Numbered from the stretch's first letter, positions 17,005 to 25,384 are shown. The stretch: 64,000 nucleotides of DNA from Laspinema palackyanum D2a (GCA_025370845.1 JAMXFF010000026.1:48616-112615); one strand, 5' to 3'. Numbers and translations are program-made. Notes: a model not told the origin generated them from the sequence alone.

Positions 17005-19146
17005 GTGAATACGCTATTTGTTTTGCTCATTATTGGAGTGGCGCTCTCCTCCGTCCTCGCGGAGATAAAGTCTATCTCAGACTACTGCCAAAAGCAATGC
17101 GGGCCTACGGCTCAAGCCATTAAAATTCTGAAAGAACACCTGGTTTCTGGTGGCAATGGAATCAACCTGGATGACAAAATGAGGGGATGGTTTCTACAGC
17201 ATCTTGACGGAGAAATGAGGGAAAATCTATTTTTTCCCACATACGAAGGCAATACCGCTATTATGCTATCTTCCCCAACTGTGCTGGGTAAACCTATCCC
17301 ACGCGGGCCGGTTTATTTTGCTCCCACTTTATTGACTGCATTGGGCGTATTGGGAACTTTTGCAGGGATTTATCAGGGATTGCAGGGAGTGAATCTCGAC
17401 ATCCAAGAAGCTGATACTCTACTCAAAAGCAGTACCGACTTACTGGCGGGGATGAAGTTTGCGTTCTTAACTTCCTTGTGGGGACTGGGGAGTTCCAGTA
17501 TCTTTATGTTATTCCTCGCTTTTGGAGAACGAGTACGGCAAGGGCGTCGAGATAGTTTGCGTTCTGAATTGAGCAAAGTTGCTTTTCTGCTGACTCCGGT
17601 ACGAATTTTGGCCCGGATGACGCCGGGAGCAACTGGAGGACAAAGCAATCTGACGGCTGCGGCGATTGGTCAAGCGGTTGCGACAGAAATGCGATCGGTT
17701 TTGCGATCGGAACTTAGCCCGATGGTTATGCCTTTGACCAAGCTTACTCCAGAGGCGATCGGTCAGGCAACCGGAGGATATTTCCGAGGAGCATTGCACG
17801 AAGAACTGACTCCCACCCTCAATTCCATGAATGCCGAACTCTCTAGCATTCGGAAATTGCAAGAAAAACAAGGTCAAGCGGTAGATTATCTGGTAACGCG
17901 ACTGCGCGAAGAATTAATCGAACCCGTTGTCAAACGTCTTGAGGAAACTGCCAAACTCACCAAGGAAGCATCCGAGGCAGTTAAAGAACTGAAAACCGCT
18001 TTGGGAGATATTACGAAAGAATTGGCCGAGGCAGTAAAAACTATTCAGGAATTCCAAAAAGTCACTCTGGAAGAACTGAAACAATTTGCTGGCAGTTTAG
18101 CCGCAATTCTTGACAAATTCCGTGATGAGACTAGAGGAGTATTACTAACAGTTGCTGAAGAAATCAAGCGAGCAGTTGCCGAAAGTATCAAAGGCATGGA
18201 AGCACAGCGAGAAGCCTTTGCTCTCAGTGCCGCACAAGCTGCCGAATCCTTCCGAGGCATCCGCAAAGAATTAGAACAATCTCTGGATACACAAGCTAAA
18301 CAACAGAAGGCCATGCTGGAAGGAGTCGAAGCGAGTACCCGGAAAGTTCTCGAAGACGCCAACCAAGCCTTTATTTCTCAATCTGAAACGCTGGTGAATT
18401 TGGGTGGACAAGCAGCTAAAGTGATGGATGACGCTGCCAAAAAATTAAATGAGACGCTGCAAAAAACTCGCGAGACCGTGCAGGAAGAGTTAGAGAAATT
18501 CCGGCTTGAATATCAGGAGTCGCTCACGGAATTCTTTAAAGCCCAAAACAATTTGCTCGATGAAACTCTCCGCAAGCAGCGAGAGGGACTCGCAATCGTC
18601 ATCGCTAAACTCCAGACTGTCTTCCTAGAAGACGCTCCAAAAATGGGTGAGGTGATTAAAGAAGCGATGGGTTATATGCAGGAAACGATTGATTATATGC
18701 AAGGAACTATTGCTTCCATTCAGGACACGGCTAAGATAGTGTACAACCTAGCGAACAAAACTGGGTTAACCTCCGGAGAACGTCTGCAACAGTTGACAGA
18801 AATGATCCGTGAACTCGGTAGCGAAGCTAACCAGATAGAGAGTGCCTATCAAAACATGGTTGAGAAATTTGAAAAATCTCTCAACCAATCCCTAAATCTG
18901 ATGGTAGAAAGATTGAATGATGCGCTACAAATTGGCAATAAGCAGTTAATGGAATATTTAACCAAAGCCAATGAATCTTACACAAAGTCTATTAAAGAAG
19001 GAGATGTCGCTGCTGCAAAAGTTTGCCAACAACTCAATCAAACTGCTCAGAGCTTGGACCAAAGTGCTCACGGACTAATGGATGTATCTCATTACTTAGT
19101 TGCATCGGCTAAGGAACTGAAAAATGGAAACGGGAGCGGTAATTAA
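17005..19146 (+). CDS. ZorA-like MotA/TolQ/ExbB-type channel subunit with long coiled-coil tail
   Basis: A 713-residue protein. The N-terminal membrane part has a helix at residues 1-20 and two more near 95-125 (APTLLTALGVLGTFAGIYQG) and 150-172 (FLTSLWGLGSSSIFMLFLAF), the MotA/ExbB channel pattern. From about residue 260 to the end it is a long charged helical tail (repeated KEL, EEL, AKL patterns), as in ZorA of Zorya anti-phage systems, where a ZorA5-ZorB2 motor in the inner membrane sends a signal through the tail. It starts with GTG (17005) and its stop overlaps the first ZorB-like start by one base. The pairing with OmpA/MotB proteins and an EH-signature gene supports Zorya rather than a flagellar or Tol role. 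Confidence 0.8.
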   Translation: MNTLFVLLIIGVALSSVLAEIKSISDYCQKQCGPTAQAIKILKEHLVSGGNGINLDDKMRGWFLQHLDGEMRENLFFPTYEGNTAIMLSSPTVLGKPIPRGPVYFAPTLLTALGVLGTFAGIYQGLQGVNLDIQEADTLLKSSTDLLAGMKFAFLTSLWGLGSSSIFMLFLAFGERVRQGRRDSLRSELSKVAFLLTPVRILARMTPGATGGQSNLTAAAIGQAVATEMRSVLRSELSPMVMPLTKLTPEAIGQATGGYFRGALHEELTPTLNSMNAELSSIRKLQEKQGQAVDYLVTRLREELIEPVVKRLEETAKLTKEASEAVKELKTALGDITKELAEAVKTIQEFQKVTLEELKQFAGSLAAILDKFRDETRGVLLTVAEEIKRAVAESIKGMEAQREAFALSAAQAAESFRGIRKELEQSLDTQAKQQKAMLEGVEASTRKVLEDANQAFISQSETLVNLGGQAAKVMDDAAKKLNETLQKTRETVQEELEKFRLEYQESLTEFFKAQNNLLDETLRKQREGLAIVIAKLQTVFLEDAPKMGEVIKEAMGYMQETIDYMQGTIASIQDTAKIVYNLANKTGLTSGERLQQLTEMIRELGSEANQIESAYQNMVEKFEKSLNQSLNLMVERLNDALQIGNKQLMEYLTKANESYTKSIKEGDVAAAKVCQQLNQTAQSLDQSAHGLMDVSHYLVASAKELKNGNGSGN

Positions 19147-19913
19147 TGAGCGATTTTTCTGAGTTTGAAATGGAGGGTGAAATCCTAGAGGAGCAAGACT
19201 CTGGGGTTTGGCTCTCCATTGGTGATTTGATGTCAGGACTGCTGATGTTTTTCGCGCTGCTGTTTGTCACGACTCAACTGCAATTGCATCATAAATATGA
19301 GGATGTGCAGCGATTAGAGGGGGAATTGCAAGCCAAAACCAAAGAGGTGGATGTCCTCAAAACGGAGTTGGAAGCGAAAATAGAAGAGTTGGATAAGTAC
19401 CAAAAAGCATTTCAGGATTTACCCCTGATTTTGCTGGCGCAACTGGACAACCAGATGGGAGGTTCTGACCTCTCAGTGGATCCAAAAACTGGGGATGTCA
19501 GTATTGGCGATCGCATTCTGTTCGATTTAGGCAGTGCAGAACTCAAACCGGAGGGAAAAGCCTTTCTCCAACAGTTTATTCCCGCTTACAGCCAAATCAT
19601 TTTCTCCACTAATGACTTTAGAAGCATGATCACTCGCGTGATTATTGAAGGTCATACCAGTTCCGATGGGGATGAATCCAGCAACATGGAATTAAGTTTG
19701 CGACGTGCGCTATCGGTGACGGACTATATTTCCTCTCAAATGTCTTTTCCCAATCAGGAAAACTTTACAACCAAAATTCTAGCAGCCGGTCGAGGGGAAA
19801 TTGATGCGGAAAAAACCACTGACAATCCCAGCGATCGCAAAGTCGTCTTCCGTTTCCAATTAAAACCCCCAGATTGGCAGCAACTCTTAGAGCCTACAAA
19901 ACCCGCACCCTGA
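19146..19913 (+). CDS. ZorB-like OmpA/MotB-type subunit, first paralogue
   Basis: A 255-residue protein. A single membrane helix (about 21-43) carries the conserved ion-binding Asp27 in SIGDLMSGLLMFFALLF, followed by a periplasmic coiled coil (about 50-95) and an OmpA-like peptidoglycan-binding domain (about 115-245; EGHTSSDGDESSN and LSLRRALSVTDYI). It should pair with the ZorA-like channel and anchor it to the cell wall. The last four residues (KPAP) and the stop TGA lie in an R2 palindromic repeat that begins at 19903, so the natural C-terminus may have been trimmed. A second, shorter paralogue follows. Confidence 0.82.
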   Translation: MSDFSEFEMEGEILEEQDSGVWLSIGDLMSGLLMFFALLFVTTQLQLHHKYEDVQRLEGELQAKTKEVDVLKTELEAKIEELDKYQKAFQDLPLILLAQLDNQMGGSDLSVDPKTGDVSIGDRILFDLGSAELKPEGKAFLQQFIPAYSQIIFSTNDFRSMITRVIIEGHTSSDGDESSNMELSLRRALSVTDYISSQMSFPNQENFTTKILAAGRGEIDAEKTTDNPSDRKVVFRFQLKPPDWQQLLEPTKPAP

Positions 19914-19970
19914 AGGGTCTGACTGTATGCACAGAGCCTCTCCTGCGCGGGTTCAGTGGGAAAACAGACC
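19903..19970 (+). repeat. Palindromic repeat (family R2) overlapping the end of the ZorB-like gene
   Basis: Starts CCGCACCCTGAAGGGT and ends in AAAACAGAC, like the copy inside the porin gene (1644-1708). The gene's stop codon is the TGA within CCCTGAAGGG. Confidence 0.7.
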
Positions 19971-20046
19971 ATTGATAACCGGGTTGGGTATGAATTAACT
20001 CAACTCCACCTAAATCACTTAGAAAGAGAACAGGAAACCAAAGCCC

Positions 20047-20721
20047 ATGAGCGATTTTTATGAAGTTGAAATGGAAGGAGAAGTTTTAGAGGAACTAGAC
20101 TCGGGGGTATGGCTCTCAATTGGCGATTTAATGTCAGGACTGCTGATGTTTTTTGCCTTATTATTCATTACCGTGATGGTACAACTCAAACAGTACCAAG
20201 AAGCGTTCGATAAACTCCCTCTCGTCATCCTTAACACTCTCCGTCAAGAAGTCCCCGGGGGAGATAAATTGCAAGTCGATCCGAGAACTGGAGATGTCAG
20301 CATCCCCGATGCGATTTTGTTTGATGAAGGGAGTGCCGAACTCAAACCCGCTGGCAAACAATTTCTGCTCAGTTTTATTCCCGTTTACAGCAACGTCATT
20401 TTCTCCACTGATGAATTTGAGCGGATGATTACCCGCGTGATTATCGAAGGTCACACCAGTTCCTTTGGAAGCGATCGCGAAAATATGGATCTGAGCTTGC
20501 AACGCGCTTTGTCTGTTTCCGATTACATTTCATCTCTTAATTTTCCCACTCAAAACCAATTCAAATATAAGATCCTGGCGGCTGGTCGAGGGGAATTAGA
20601 TGCGAATCAAACCCTCGATTCTCCTGGCGATCGCAAGGTCGTTTTTCGGTTCCAACTCAGACCCCCAGATTGGGGAAATATGTTCAGCGTACCCTCATCC
20701 TCAACGGAGACTCAACCATGA
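20047..20721 (+). CDS. ZorB-like OmpA/MotB-type subunit, second paralogue
   Basis: A 224-residue paralogue of the preceding gene. The N-terminus and membrane helix are nearly identical (Asp27 in SIGDLMSGLLMFFALLF) and so is the OmpA-like domain (EGHTSSFGSDREN, LSLQRALSVSDYI), but about 35 residues of the periplasmic coiled coil are missing. Because MotB/ZorB subunits work as dimers, a heterodimer is possible; alternatively the two copies serve different states. The stop overlaps the next start as ATGA (20718-20721), indicating translational coupling. AGGA-like sequence lies before the ATG (about 20030). Confidence 0.8.
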   Translation: MSDFYEVEMEGEVLEELDSGVWLSIGDLMSGLLMFFALLFITVMVQLKQYQEAFDKLPLVILNTLRQEVPGGDKLQVDPRTGDVSIPDAILFDEGSAELKPAGKQFLLSFIPVYSNVIFSTDEFERMITRVIIEGHTSSFGSDRENMDLSLQRALSVSDYISSLNFPTQNQFKYKILAAGRGELDANQTLDSPGDRKVVFRFQLRPPDWGNMFSVPSSSTETQP

Positions 20722-21278
20722 ATTTTAACTTTCGCCCTTTAGAATTGCCACCCCTTCCCCAACCGAAAGCGCAAGAGTTAATTGATTGGGGGAACGGAAC
20801 CGAGGTAAGTAGACCGATCACGCCGCCTCAGTTACCCCCCGGAGTGCCCCGACATCAGACAAAGCCGCCTCGCAGCATGGATGAGATTTTGGCGGATATT
20901 GAGAATGGCACCGGCGAACAGGTGACAATTTTGGAGTGGGTTTACTTGTTTTATGCCAAAGGAGATTGGGATGAGAAGCAAGGAAGCGATCGGGCTAAAT
21001 CCACATCGGCAGCGATTTGGAAATTTGCTCTGGATGACGATAAGATTAAAGACCGATTATTTTGGCGATTGGCGATTTATTATAGCCAGGGTAATCAGAA
21101 TCAGATAGGGAGTAAAAATCGGCCAGTCCGGAAAAATATGGAATCATCAGAAAATTCGGAAGTTGAGAGCGATCGCGAAAAGGCAGAGCAGAGGAAAATC
21201 AGCGATCGGCCTGTGTTGCCTTTGTCTTTAGTGCATAGCTTTCCAGATTTTGCTTCAGAGTTTAAAAATAAAGAGTGA
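20718..21278 (+). CDS. Unknown protein between ZorB-like and EH-signature genes
   Basis: A 186-residue soluble protein. The N-terminus is proline-rich (LPPLPQPKAQ, ITPPQLPPGVP), the middle has a tryptophan-rich helical part (WVYLFYAKGDWDEKQG, FWRLAIYYSQG), and the C-terminus is charged. No family recognised. The ATG overlaps the stop of the preceding gene by four bases and the next gene starts 4 nt after its end, so it belongs to the operon and may be an adaptor. It is far too short to be a ZorD or ZorE effector. Confidence 0.65.
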   Translation: MNFNFRPLELPPLPQPKAQELIDWGNGTEVSRPITPPQLPPGVPRHQTKPPRSMDEILADIENGTGEQVTILEWVYLFYAKGDWDEKQGSDRAKSTSAAIWKFALDDDKIKDRLFWRLAIYYSQGNQNQIGSKNRPVRKNMESSENSEVESDREKAEQRKISDRPVLPLSLVHSFPDFASEFKNKE

Positions 21279-21282
21279 TACC

Positions 21283-22422
21283 ATGTCTAATAAAAACAGC
21301 GATTCCATCTCACCCGTAGAAATTCTCTTAGCACTGGCAGACAATCAAGGTGATCGGCAAATTGCCTCCTGGAGCTTCCAAAAATTAATCACCCCCAAAA
21401 AACTCCTAGAAGAAGCTGGTTTACCTAAGTCTTTAGGTTCAAAACCTGAGATATTTAGCGGAATTATTAAATATTTTATTAATACCGGCCCCAGTCGCAA
21501 TCTCAGGCAGGCAAACTTGATAATCAATTGCCTAGAAGACATGGCAACAGAACCGCAACTTCAGGGGGTACAGCATCTACTGACAAAGGTTTCCACAGAA
21601 ATTGCAGGTCAGTTCCCGATGCTAGTCAACTGGGTAGAAAAAAACTATGGCATCACGAGTCCCGATACTCGCTGGAGTGAATTATCCCAACCGGCAAAAA
21701 CTGCTTTAAAAGATTGGATTGGAGCGCTAAGTTATGAATCTTTCTATAAATTAGTTCCGATATTGTTACGGACACTGAATCTGGAGGATTGGGAGCGGAA
21801 GCAGCTAATAAGTCGCCGAGATTTCTGGTCGAACTATAGCGATCGCTTTGAACGACTTCGGATTTTGTTACCCCAGTCCTCCCAAAAGGCAACCCAAGAG
21901 GCGATCGGCAGTGAATTTGAGCATCAAGATATCAGTATTCTCCAGGAAGATGGCAGCGAGCCCACCGAACTTTGTATCTTTGATTTCGGAGATTGCTGCA
22001 TTGTGGAATTTTTCCGAGGTCCAGGTAGCGAAACCCGCGTCTTTGACTCCCGAGTTTATCCTCATATCAAAACCCAGCTATTTGACTCTCCCGAACTTTC
22101 ATTAAAAAGACTGCGTTGTCTGGGTGGCGAAGTACATGACCACAAATATTTGTGGCAAGGATATTGTGAAAAATTACTCAGGAAACGAGACATTTATCCA
22201 AATCAAGGAACTCAATATTTTCAAGGTTTATATCACCCATATAATCAATACAACCGCGAAACAGGACTACCAGTTCCTTCATTATCTGAACAGGAAGAAC
22301 GTCAGCGTAAGTTAGAATACTGGGAAAGAGAAATGGCAAAAATTGAAAGGGCGGCTAAGTTGTTTTGTCGTGAATTTGATAGTTTAGATTATTGGGCTAT
22401 TGAAACCGGGCAAACTGTTTAA
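21283..22422 (+). CDS. EH-signature domain protein (ZorC-like)
   Basis: A 379-residue soluble protein. The N-terminal two thirds are helical (for example LNLEDWERKQLISRRDFW). The C-terminal half contains the features expected of the EH-signature domain: a strand pair CIFDFGDCCIVEFFRGPGSE and a later conserved region with RCLGGEVHDHKYLWQ. In type I Zorya the EH-signature protein ZorC binds DNA and works with the ZorD helicase. Here it is the last gene of the operon and no ZorD follows. The assignment rests on motif pattern and context; a database search would settle it. Confidence 0.65.
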   Translation: MSNKNSDSISPVEILLALADNQGDRQIASWSFQKLITPKKLLEEAGLPKSLGSKPEIFSGIIKYFINTGPSRNLRQANLIINCLEDMATEPQLQGVQHLLTKVSTEIAGQFPMLVNWVEKNYGITSPDTRWSELSQPAKTALKDWIGALSYESFYKLVPILLRTLNLEDWERKQLISRRDFWSNYSDRFERLRILLPQSSQKATQEAIGSEFEHQDISILQEDGSEPTELCIFDFGDCCIVEFFRGPGSETRVFDSRVYPHIKTQLFDSPELSLKRLRCLGGEVHDHKYLWQGYCEKLLRKRDIYPNQGTQYFQGLYHPYNQYNRETGLPVPSLSEQEERQRKLEYWEREMAKIERAAKLFCREFDSLDYWAIETGQTV

Positions 22423-22446
22423 AGTCTCAGTTGTGTGGCAAAGATT

Positions 22447-22581
22447 ATGGGAGAAACCTGGTTTCTTGTATTGGTGGCAGGACGGTGCTATTATTTCAAT
22501 CTACTTTCTTGGAGCTTTCATGGGCGATAATATCCACCAGAGAAACCCGGTTTCTTTTCTTGGAGCTTTCAGCGGCGATCG
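22447..22581. repeat. Short direct repeats and AGAAACC(C/T)GGTTTCT palindromes
   Basis: GGAGCTTTCA-type sequence occurs at 22511 and again at 22562 (51-bp period), each beside a palindrome GAAACCTGGTTTC (near 22450) or GAAACCCGGTTTC (near 22541). The same palindrome family recurs near 34924, 35058, 38807 and 38849. Confidence 0.55.
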
Positions 22582-22712
22582 CACCTTAATCCAAAGTCAA
22601 AATCCCCCAAAACGGGAATAATGACTTGAACAGGCCAATCCGTTTCATCGGCAGCAACTAAAGCGATTTCAAATGCTAATTCTCCCTTGTGGTTAAACTC
22701 GCCCCTAATCAT
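22569..22712 (-). pseudogene. Truncated gene, possible aspartyl-protease-like remnant
   Basis: A 47-codon frame beginning MIRGEFNHKGELAFEIALV. Its ATG overlaps the stop of the upstream 105-aa gene as ATGA, the sign of a former translationally coupled second gene. The beginning resembles small retropepsin-like (clan AA) proteins, but the frame soon runs into a direct-repeat region and stops before any DTG motif. Probably a decayed gene; the family call is tentative. Confidence 0.35.
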
Positions 22713-23026
22713 GCTCGATAACAGGCTCCGGTTTCATTAATGCAGTAAACTACACACCGGGCATTCGGGTATTGTTCATCAGCCTTCTGTTCTGCAACCT
22801 GGTCATCTTTGTCGATAAAATAGTCGCCACTTTCGGGTTCTATGACCATAAACCAGTCGTAATAATCGTCGATTAGTTTGGGTTTAGCCGCCTCGAAAAT
22901 TTCGTCACACCGCTTCATTAAGGCTTGCATTTCTGCTTTGCGTTGGGCGAGTTCTTCCGGCGAACGTTGGCCGTCTGGAAAGAGTCGGCCTAGACGCGCT
23001 TGGCGATTTTCAGATATTTTTCTCAT
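22709..23026 (-). CDS. Small conserved-type hypothetical protein
   Basis: A 105-residue charged protein with a helical N-terminal half (RSPEELAQRKAEMQALMKRC) and a C-terminal part DWFMVIEPESGDYFIDKDD ... CVVYCINETGACYRA. It looks like a small cyanobacterial accessory protein with no known function. It is coupled by a 4-bp overlap to the truncated gene at 22569-22712, so it was the first gene of a two-gene unit. Confidence 0.6.
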   Translation of the reverse strand: MRKISENRQARLGRLFPDGQRSPEELAQRKAEMQALMKRCDEIFEAAKPKLIDDYYDWFMVIEPESGDYFIDKDDQVAEQKADEQYPNARCVVYCINETGACYRA

Positions 23027-23243
23027 CAGGGATTAGCCTCTACTGGGCATCTTTTATTGATTATTTTAACTGGCGTCTAAGAAAAACAGAGCAAAACCTC
23101 ATTGAAAATATGCTGGCTACTTTAAATGAAGAAGGGGGCGATCGTTCCCAACCTCAGAGCGATCGCCCCTACAGACCCCACTTAAATTACCAATCTGCAA
23201 CCCACTTCTTCAGAGAAAATATAGCCAAAGTTGATATGTTACC

Positions 23244-23525
23244 ATGATGGGTATTGGTAAACCAAGAGTCAAAGTGGAAACCCTGAAAACGATTACCCTC
23301 AAAATTGCGGACGAGCGGCTCTTAAAACTAGAATCAACTGCGACTAATATGGGAGTATCTGTAGAAGAATTGCTCTTAATGGGAGTGGAAGCGGTGGTGA
23401 ATCAACCGGAAGTTTCGTTTCCGAACGCGATGGCCTACGTTTTCAACCAAAATACAGAACTTTATAATCGGCTGCAATTCTGCAATTCAAATGGGTTAGA
23501 GAGAGGAAAATTGAGAGTTTTTTAA
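23244..23525 (+). CDS. Orphan antitoxin-like protein
   Basis: A 93-residue protein whose first 75 or so residues match the small antitoxin type KTITLKIADERLLKLE ... VSVEELLLMGVEAVV ... MAYVFNQNTELYNRL usually paired with a Doc/Fic- or PIN-type toxin in cyanobacteria. In the family the protein normally ends just after the ELY.RL motif; here it runs on with an unrelated tail (begins QFCNSNGLERG), and no toxin gene follows. Likely a surviving or decaying half of a toxin-antitoxin pair. The start is ATG at 23244 or the next codon, 23247. Confidence 0.5.
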   Translation: MMGIGKPRVKVETLKTITLKIADERLLKLESTATNMGVSVEELLLMGVEAVVNQPEVSFPNAMAYVFNQNTELYNRLQFCNSNGLERGKLRVF

Positions 23526-23558
23526 ACCCTTTTCAGCCCAATTTTAAACTGGCTACTC

Positions 23559-23984
23559 TCAACTGTCTCTAAATTTAGGAGACAAGTCAAAGGCTAATTG
23601 CGAGCGATAAAAACAGACATCAAACTCCATAAAAAAGTTTAACTGACCTAAAATAATAGGTGGCACATCAGATTTAGCCCACGCAAAAGCTAAACGAACA
23701 GGTGGAAAATCGCTAATCTGCCCCATAACGGCTAAACCCCTTGCTTCCACTGGTGCAAGATTACCTGCCAACGGAATGGAAAGCGTTTGTTCCTCCCAAT
23801 CCGCTCCCAACGCCACACCAACATGATAAGGCAACACATTCAGACTCGCTCCCGTATCCAACAACCCAAACACTTCCAAAACCCGATCTCGATAACTGAA
23901 AGTAATCGGTACACAGGGGAAAACATTGGCTTCTCCTGCCTTATTTCTGCGTTCGATAAAAGGAAATCGTTGAGAGTTTCGCAT
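23559..23984 (-). CDS. Retropepsin-like aspartic protease
   Basis: A 141-residue protein with the catalytic motif GLLDTGASLNVLP (Asp43), a hydrophobic flap region, and the second conserved strand IILGQLNFFMEFDV, as in clan AA single-domain proteases that act as homodimers. Function in cyanobacteria is unknown. It begins 13 nt after the small upstream gene at 23998-24195, so the two probably form an operon. Confidence 0.75.
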   Translation of the reverse strand: MRNSQRFPFIERRNKAGEANVFPCVPITFSYRDRVLEVFGLLDTGASLNVLPYHVGVALGADWEEQTLSIPLAGNLAPVEARGLAVMGQISDFPPVRLAFAWAKSDVPPIILGQLNFFMEFDVCFYRSQLAFDLSPKFRDS

Positions 23985-23997
23985 CTGACTTGTCCTA

Positions 23998-24195
23998 TTA
24001 CTCTGCTAACAAACTCATTAACTTTTGAGCGGCATCCCCATAATCATAAGGCGACCAAGCCCGATAAGCGGTGCTATTATCCAAGGCTCTCAAACTTTCC
24101 TCCTTGGCTAATTCTGTGGTCAGAAACTGGATGATTTCAAGTTTCTCATCATGAGATAACTTTTGCAGTTTTTCCAATAATTCAGGATGGGACAT
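23998..24195 (-). CDS. Small hypothetical partner of the retropepsin-like gene
   Basis: A 65-residue protein (MSHPELLEKLQKLSHDEKL ...) made of two helices and a short aromatic tail with AYRAWSPYDYGDAAQKL. Small proteins of this sort commonly precede retropepsin-like genes in cyanobacteria. A start at 24222 is possible, but the ATG at 24195 gives the cleaner N-terminus. Function unknown; possibly an antitoxin-like or regulatory partner. Confidence 0.6.
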   Translation of the reverse strand: MSHPELLEKLQKLSHDEKLEIIQFLTTELAKEESLRALDNSTAYRAWSPYDYGDAAQKLMSLLAE

Positions 24196-24412
24196 AAAAT
24201 GACCTATAATTCTGGTTTCCATTTTACCAAACTTTTACCCCAAAGTCATCATCGGGAGGCGAGCGCCTTCTTCTCATCCTGGCACCAGTTCCCTCAGCCT
24301 TCGATTTTGGCCTCTGAGAGCATAAAACGGGGTTTTTTTGGGGTTCCTCTGATTGTCGGGGCGCGCCCTATTGTAAGATAGACCCGATTCAACTCATTGA
24401 CCTCCTGTGACT

Positions 24413-25384
24413 ATGGCAACCAATCTGTCTCTTCCACTTATGGGCTGCGGTACTTGGGCTTGGGGTAACCGGCTGTTATGGGGATATGAACCCAGTATGG
24501 ATGCGGAATTACAAGCGGTGTTTAATCTCTGTGTCGAAAATGGCGTGACGTTATTCGATACCGGGGATTCATACGGGACTGGTAAGCTGAATGGACGGAG
24601 TGAGACGCTGTTGGGGCGGTTTGCTCAGGAGTATCAGGGTCCGAATGCGGATAACATTTGTATAGCCACCAAGTTAGCGCCTTATCCTTGGCGGTTGACG
24701 CGGCGATCGATGGTGTCTGCTGGGGAAGCGTCGGCGCAGCGGTTGGGACGGCTGGATTTGGTGCAGATGCATTGGTCTACGGCAAATTATGCGCCGTGGC
24801 AGGAATGGTCGTTGTTGGATGGATTGGCGGATTTATACGATCGCGGGTTGGTGAAGGGAGTCGGTTTGTCCAATTACGGTCCCAAACGTCTCGAACGCAT
24901 TTATCAAAAGTTTAGCGATCGCGGAGTTCCCATTGCTACCCTGCAAGTTCAATACTCGCTGTTGTCTACCTATCCCGTGACTACCTTGGGACTCAAAGAA
25001 GTCTGCGATCGCCTGGGAATTCAACTGATTGCCTACAGTCCCCTCGCTTTGGGATTATTAACCGGAAAATACTCAGAAAACGGTCCCTTCCCTCCAGGGA
25101 TTCGCGGGTTCCTGTTTCGGAATATTTTACCCAAAATTCAGCCTTTGTTAGACTGTTTGAAAGCAATTGCTTCGGACCGCAATAAAACCATGTCCCAGGT
25201 TGCCATCAATTGGTGCATCTGCAAAGGAATGATTCCCATTCCCGGTGCAAAAAGTGTGGAACAGGCACAGCAAAATCTCGGTGCTCTGGGTTGGAGTTTG
25301 GATGCCAGGGAAGTGCTGCAACTGGATCAAGTTGCGGCGAATTCTAATAAAACAATGGTGCAAAATATCTTTCAAACGACTTAA
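24413..25384 (+). CDS. Aldo/keto reductase
   Basis: A 323-residue NADPH-dependent oxidoreductase with the TIM-barrel aldo/keto reductase signature. The catalytic Asp and Tyr lie in LFDTGDSYG, the Lys in IATKLAPYP and the His in LVQMHWSTA; the cofactor-binding C-terminal part includes IPIPGAKSVEQAQQN. It reduces aldehydes or ketones; substrate not predictable. CTCCTGTG precedes the start; the GTG at 24407 is an alternative. Single gene, convergent with the AAA/DUF4435 pair. Confidence 0.9.
   Translation: MATNLSLPLMGCGTWAWGNRLLWGYEPSMDAELQAVFNLCVENGVTLFDTGDSYGTGKLNGRSETLLGRFAQEYQGPNADNICIATKLAPYPWRLTRRSMVSAGEASAQRLGRLDLVQMHWSTANYAPWQEWSLLDGLADLYDRGLVKGVGLSNYGPKRLERIYQKFSDRGVPIATLQVQYSLLSTYPVTTLGLKEVCDRLGIQLIAYSPLALGLLTGKYSENGPFPPGIRGFLFRNILPKIQPLLDCLKAIASDRNKTMSQVAINWCICKGMIPIPGAKSVEQAQQNLGALGWSLDAREVLQLDQVAANSNKTMVQNIFQTT

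Noticed and set aside
22400..22621. 73-codon forward frame after the EH-signature gene
   Set aside because: It is made of direct repeats and palindromes and overlaps the end of the real gene.
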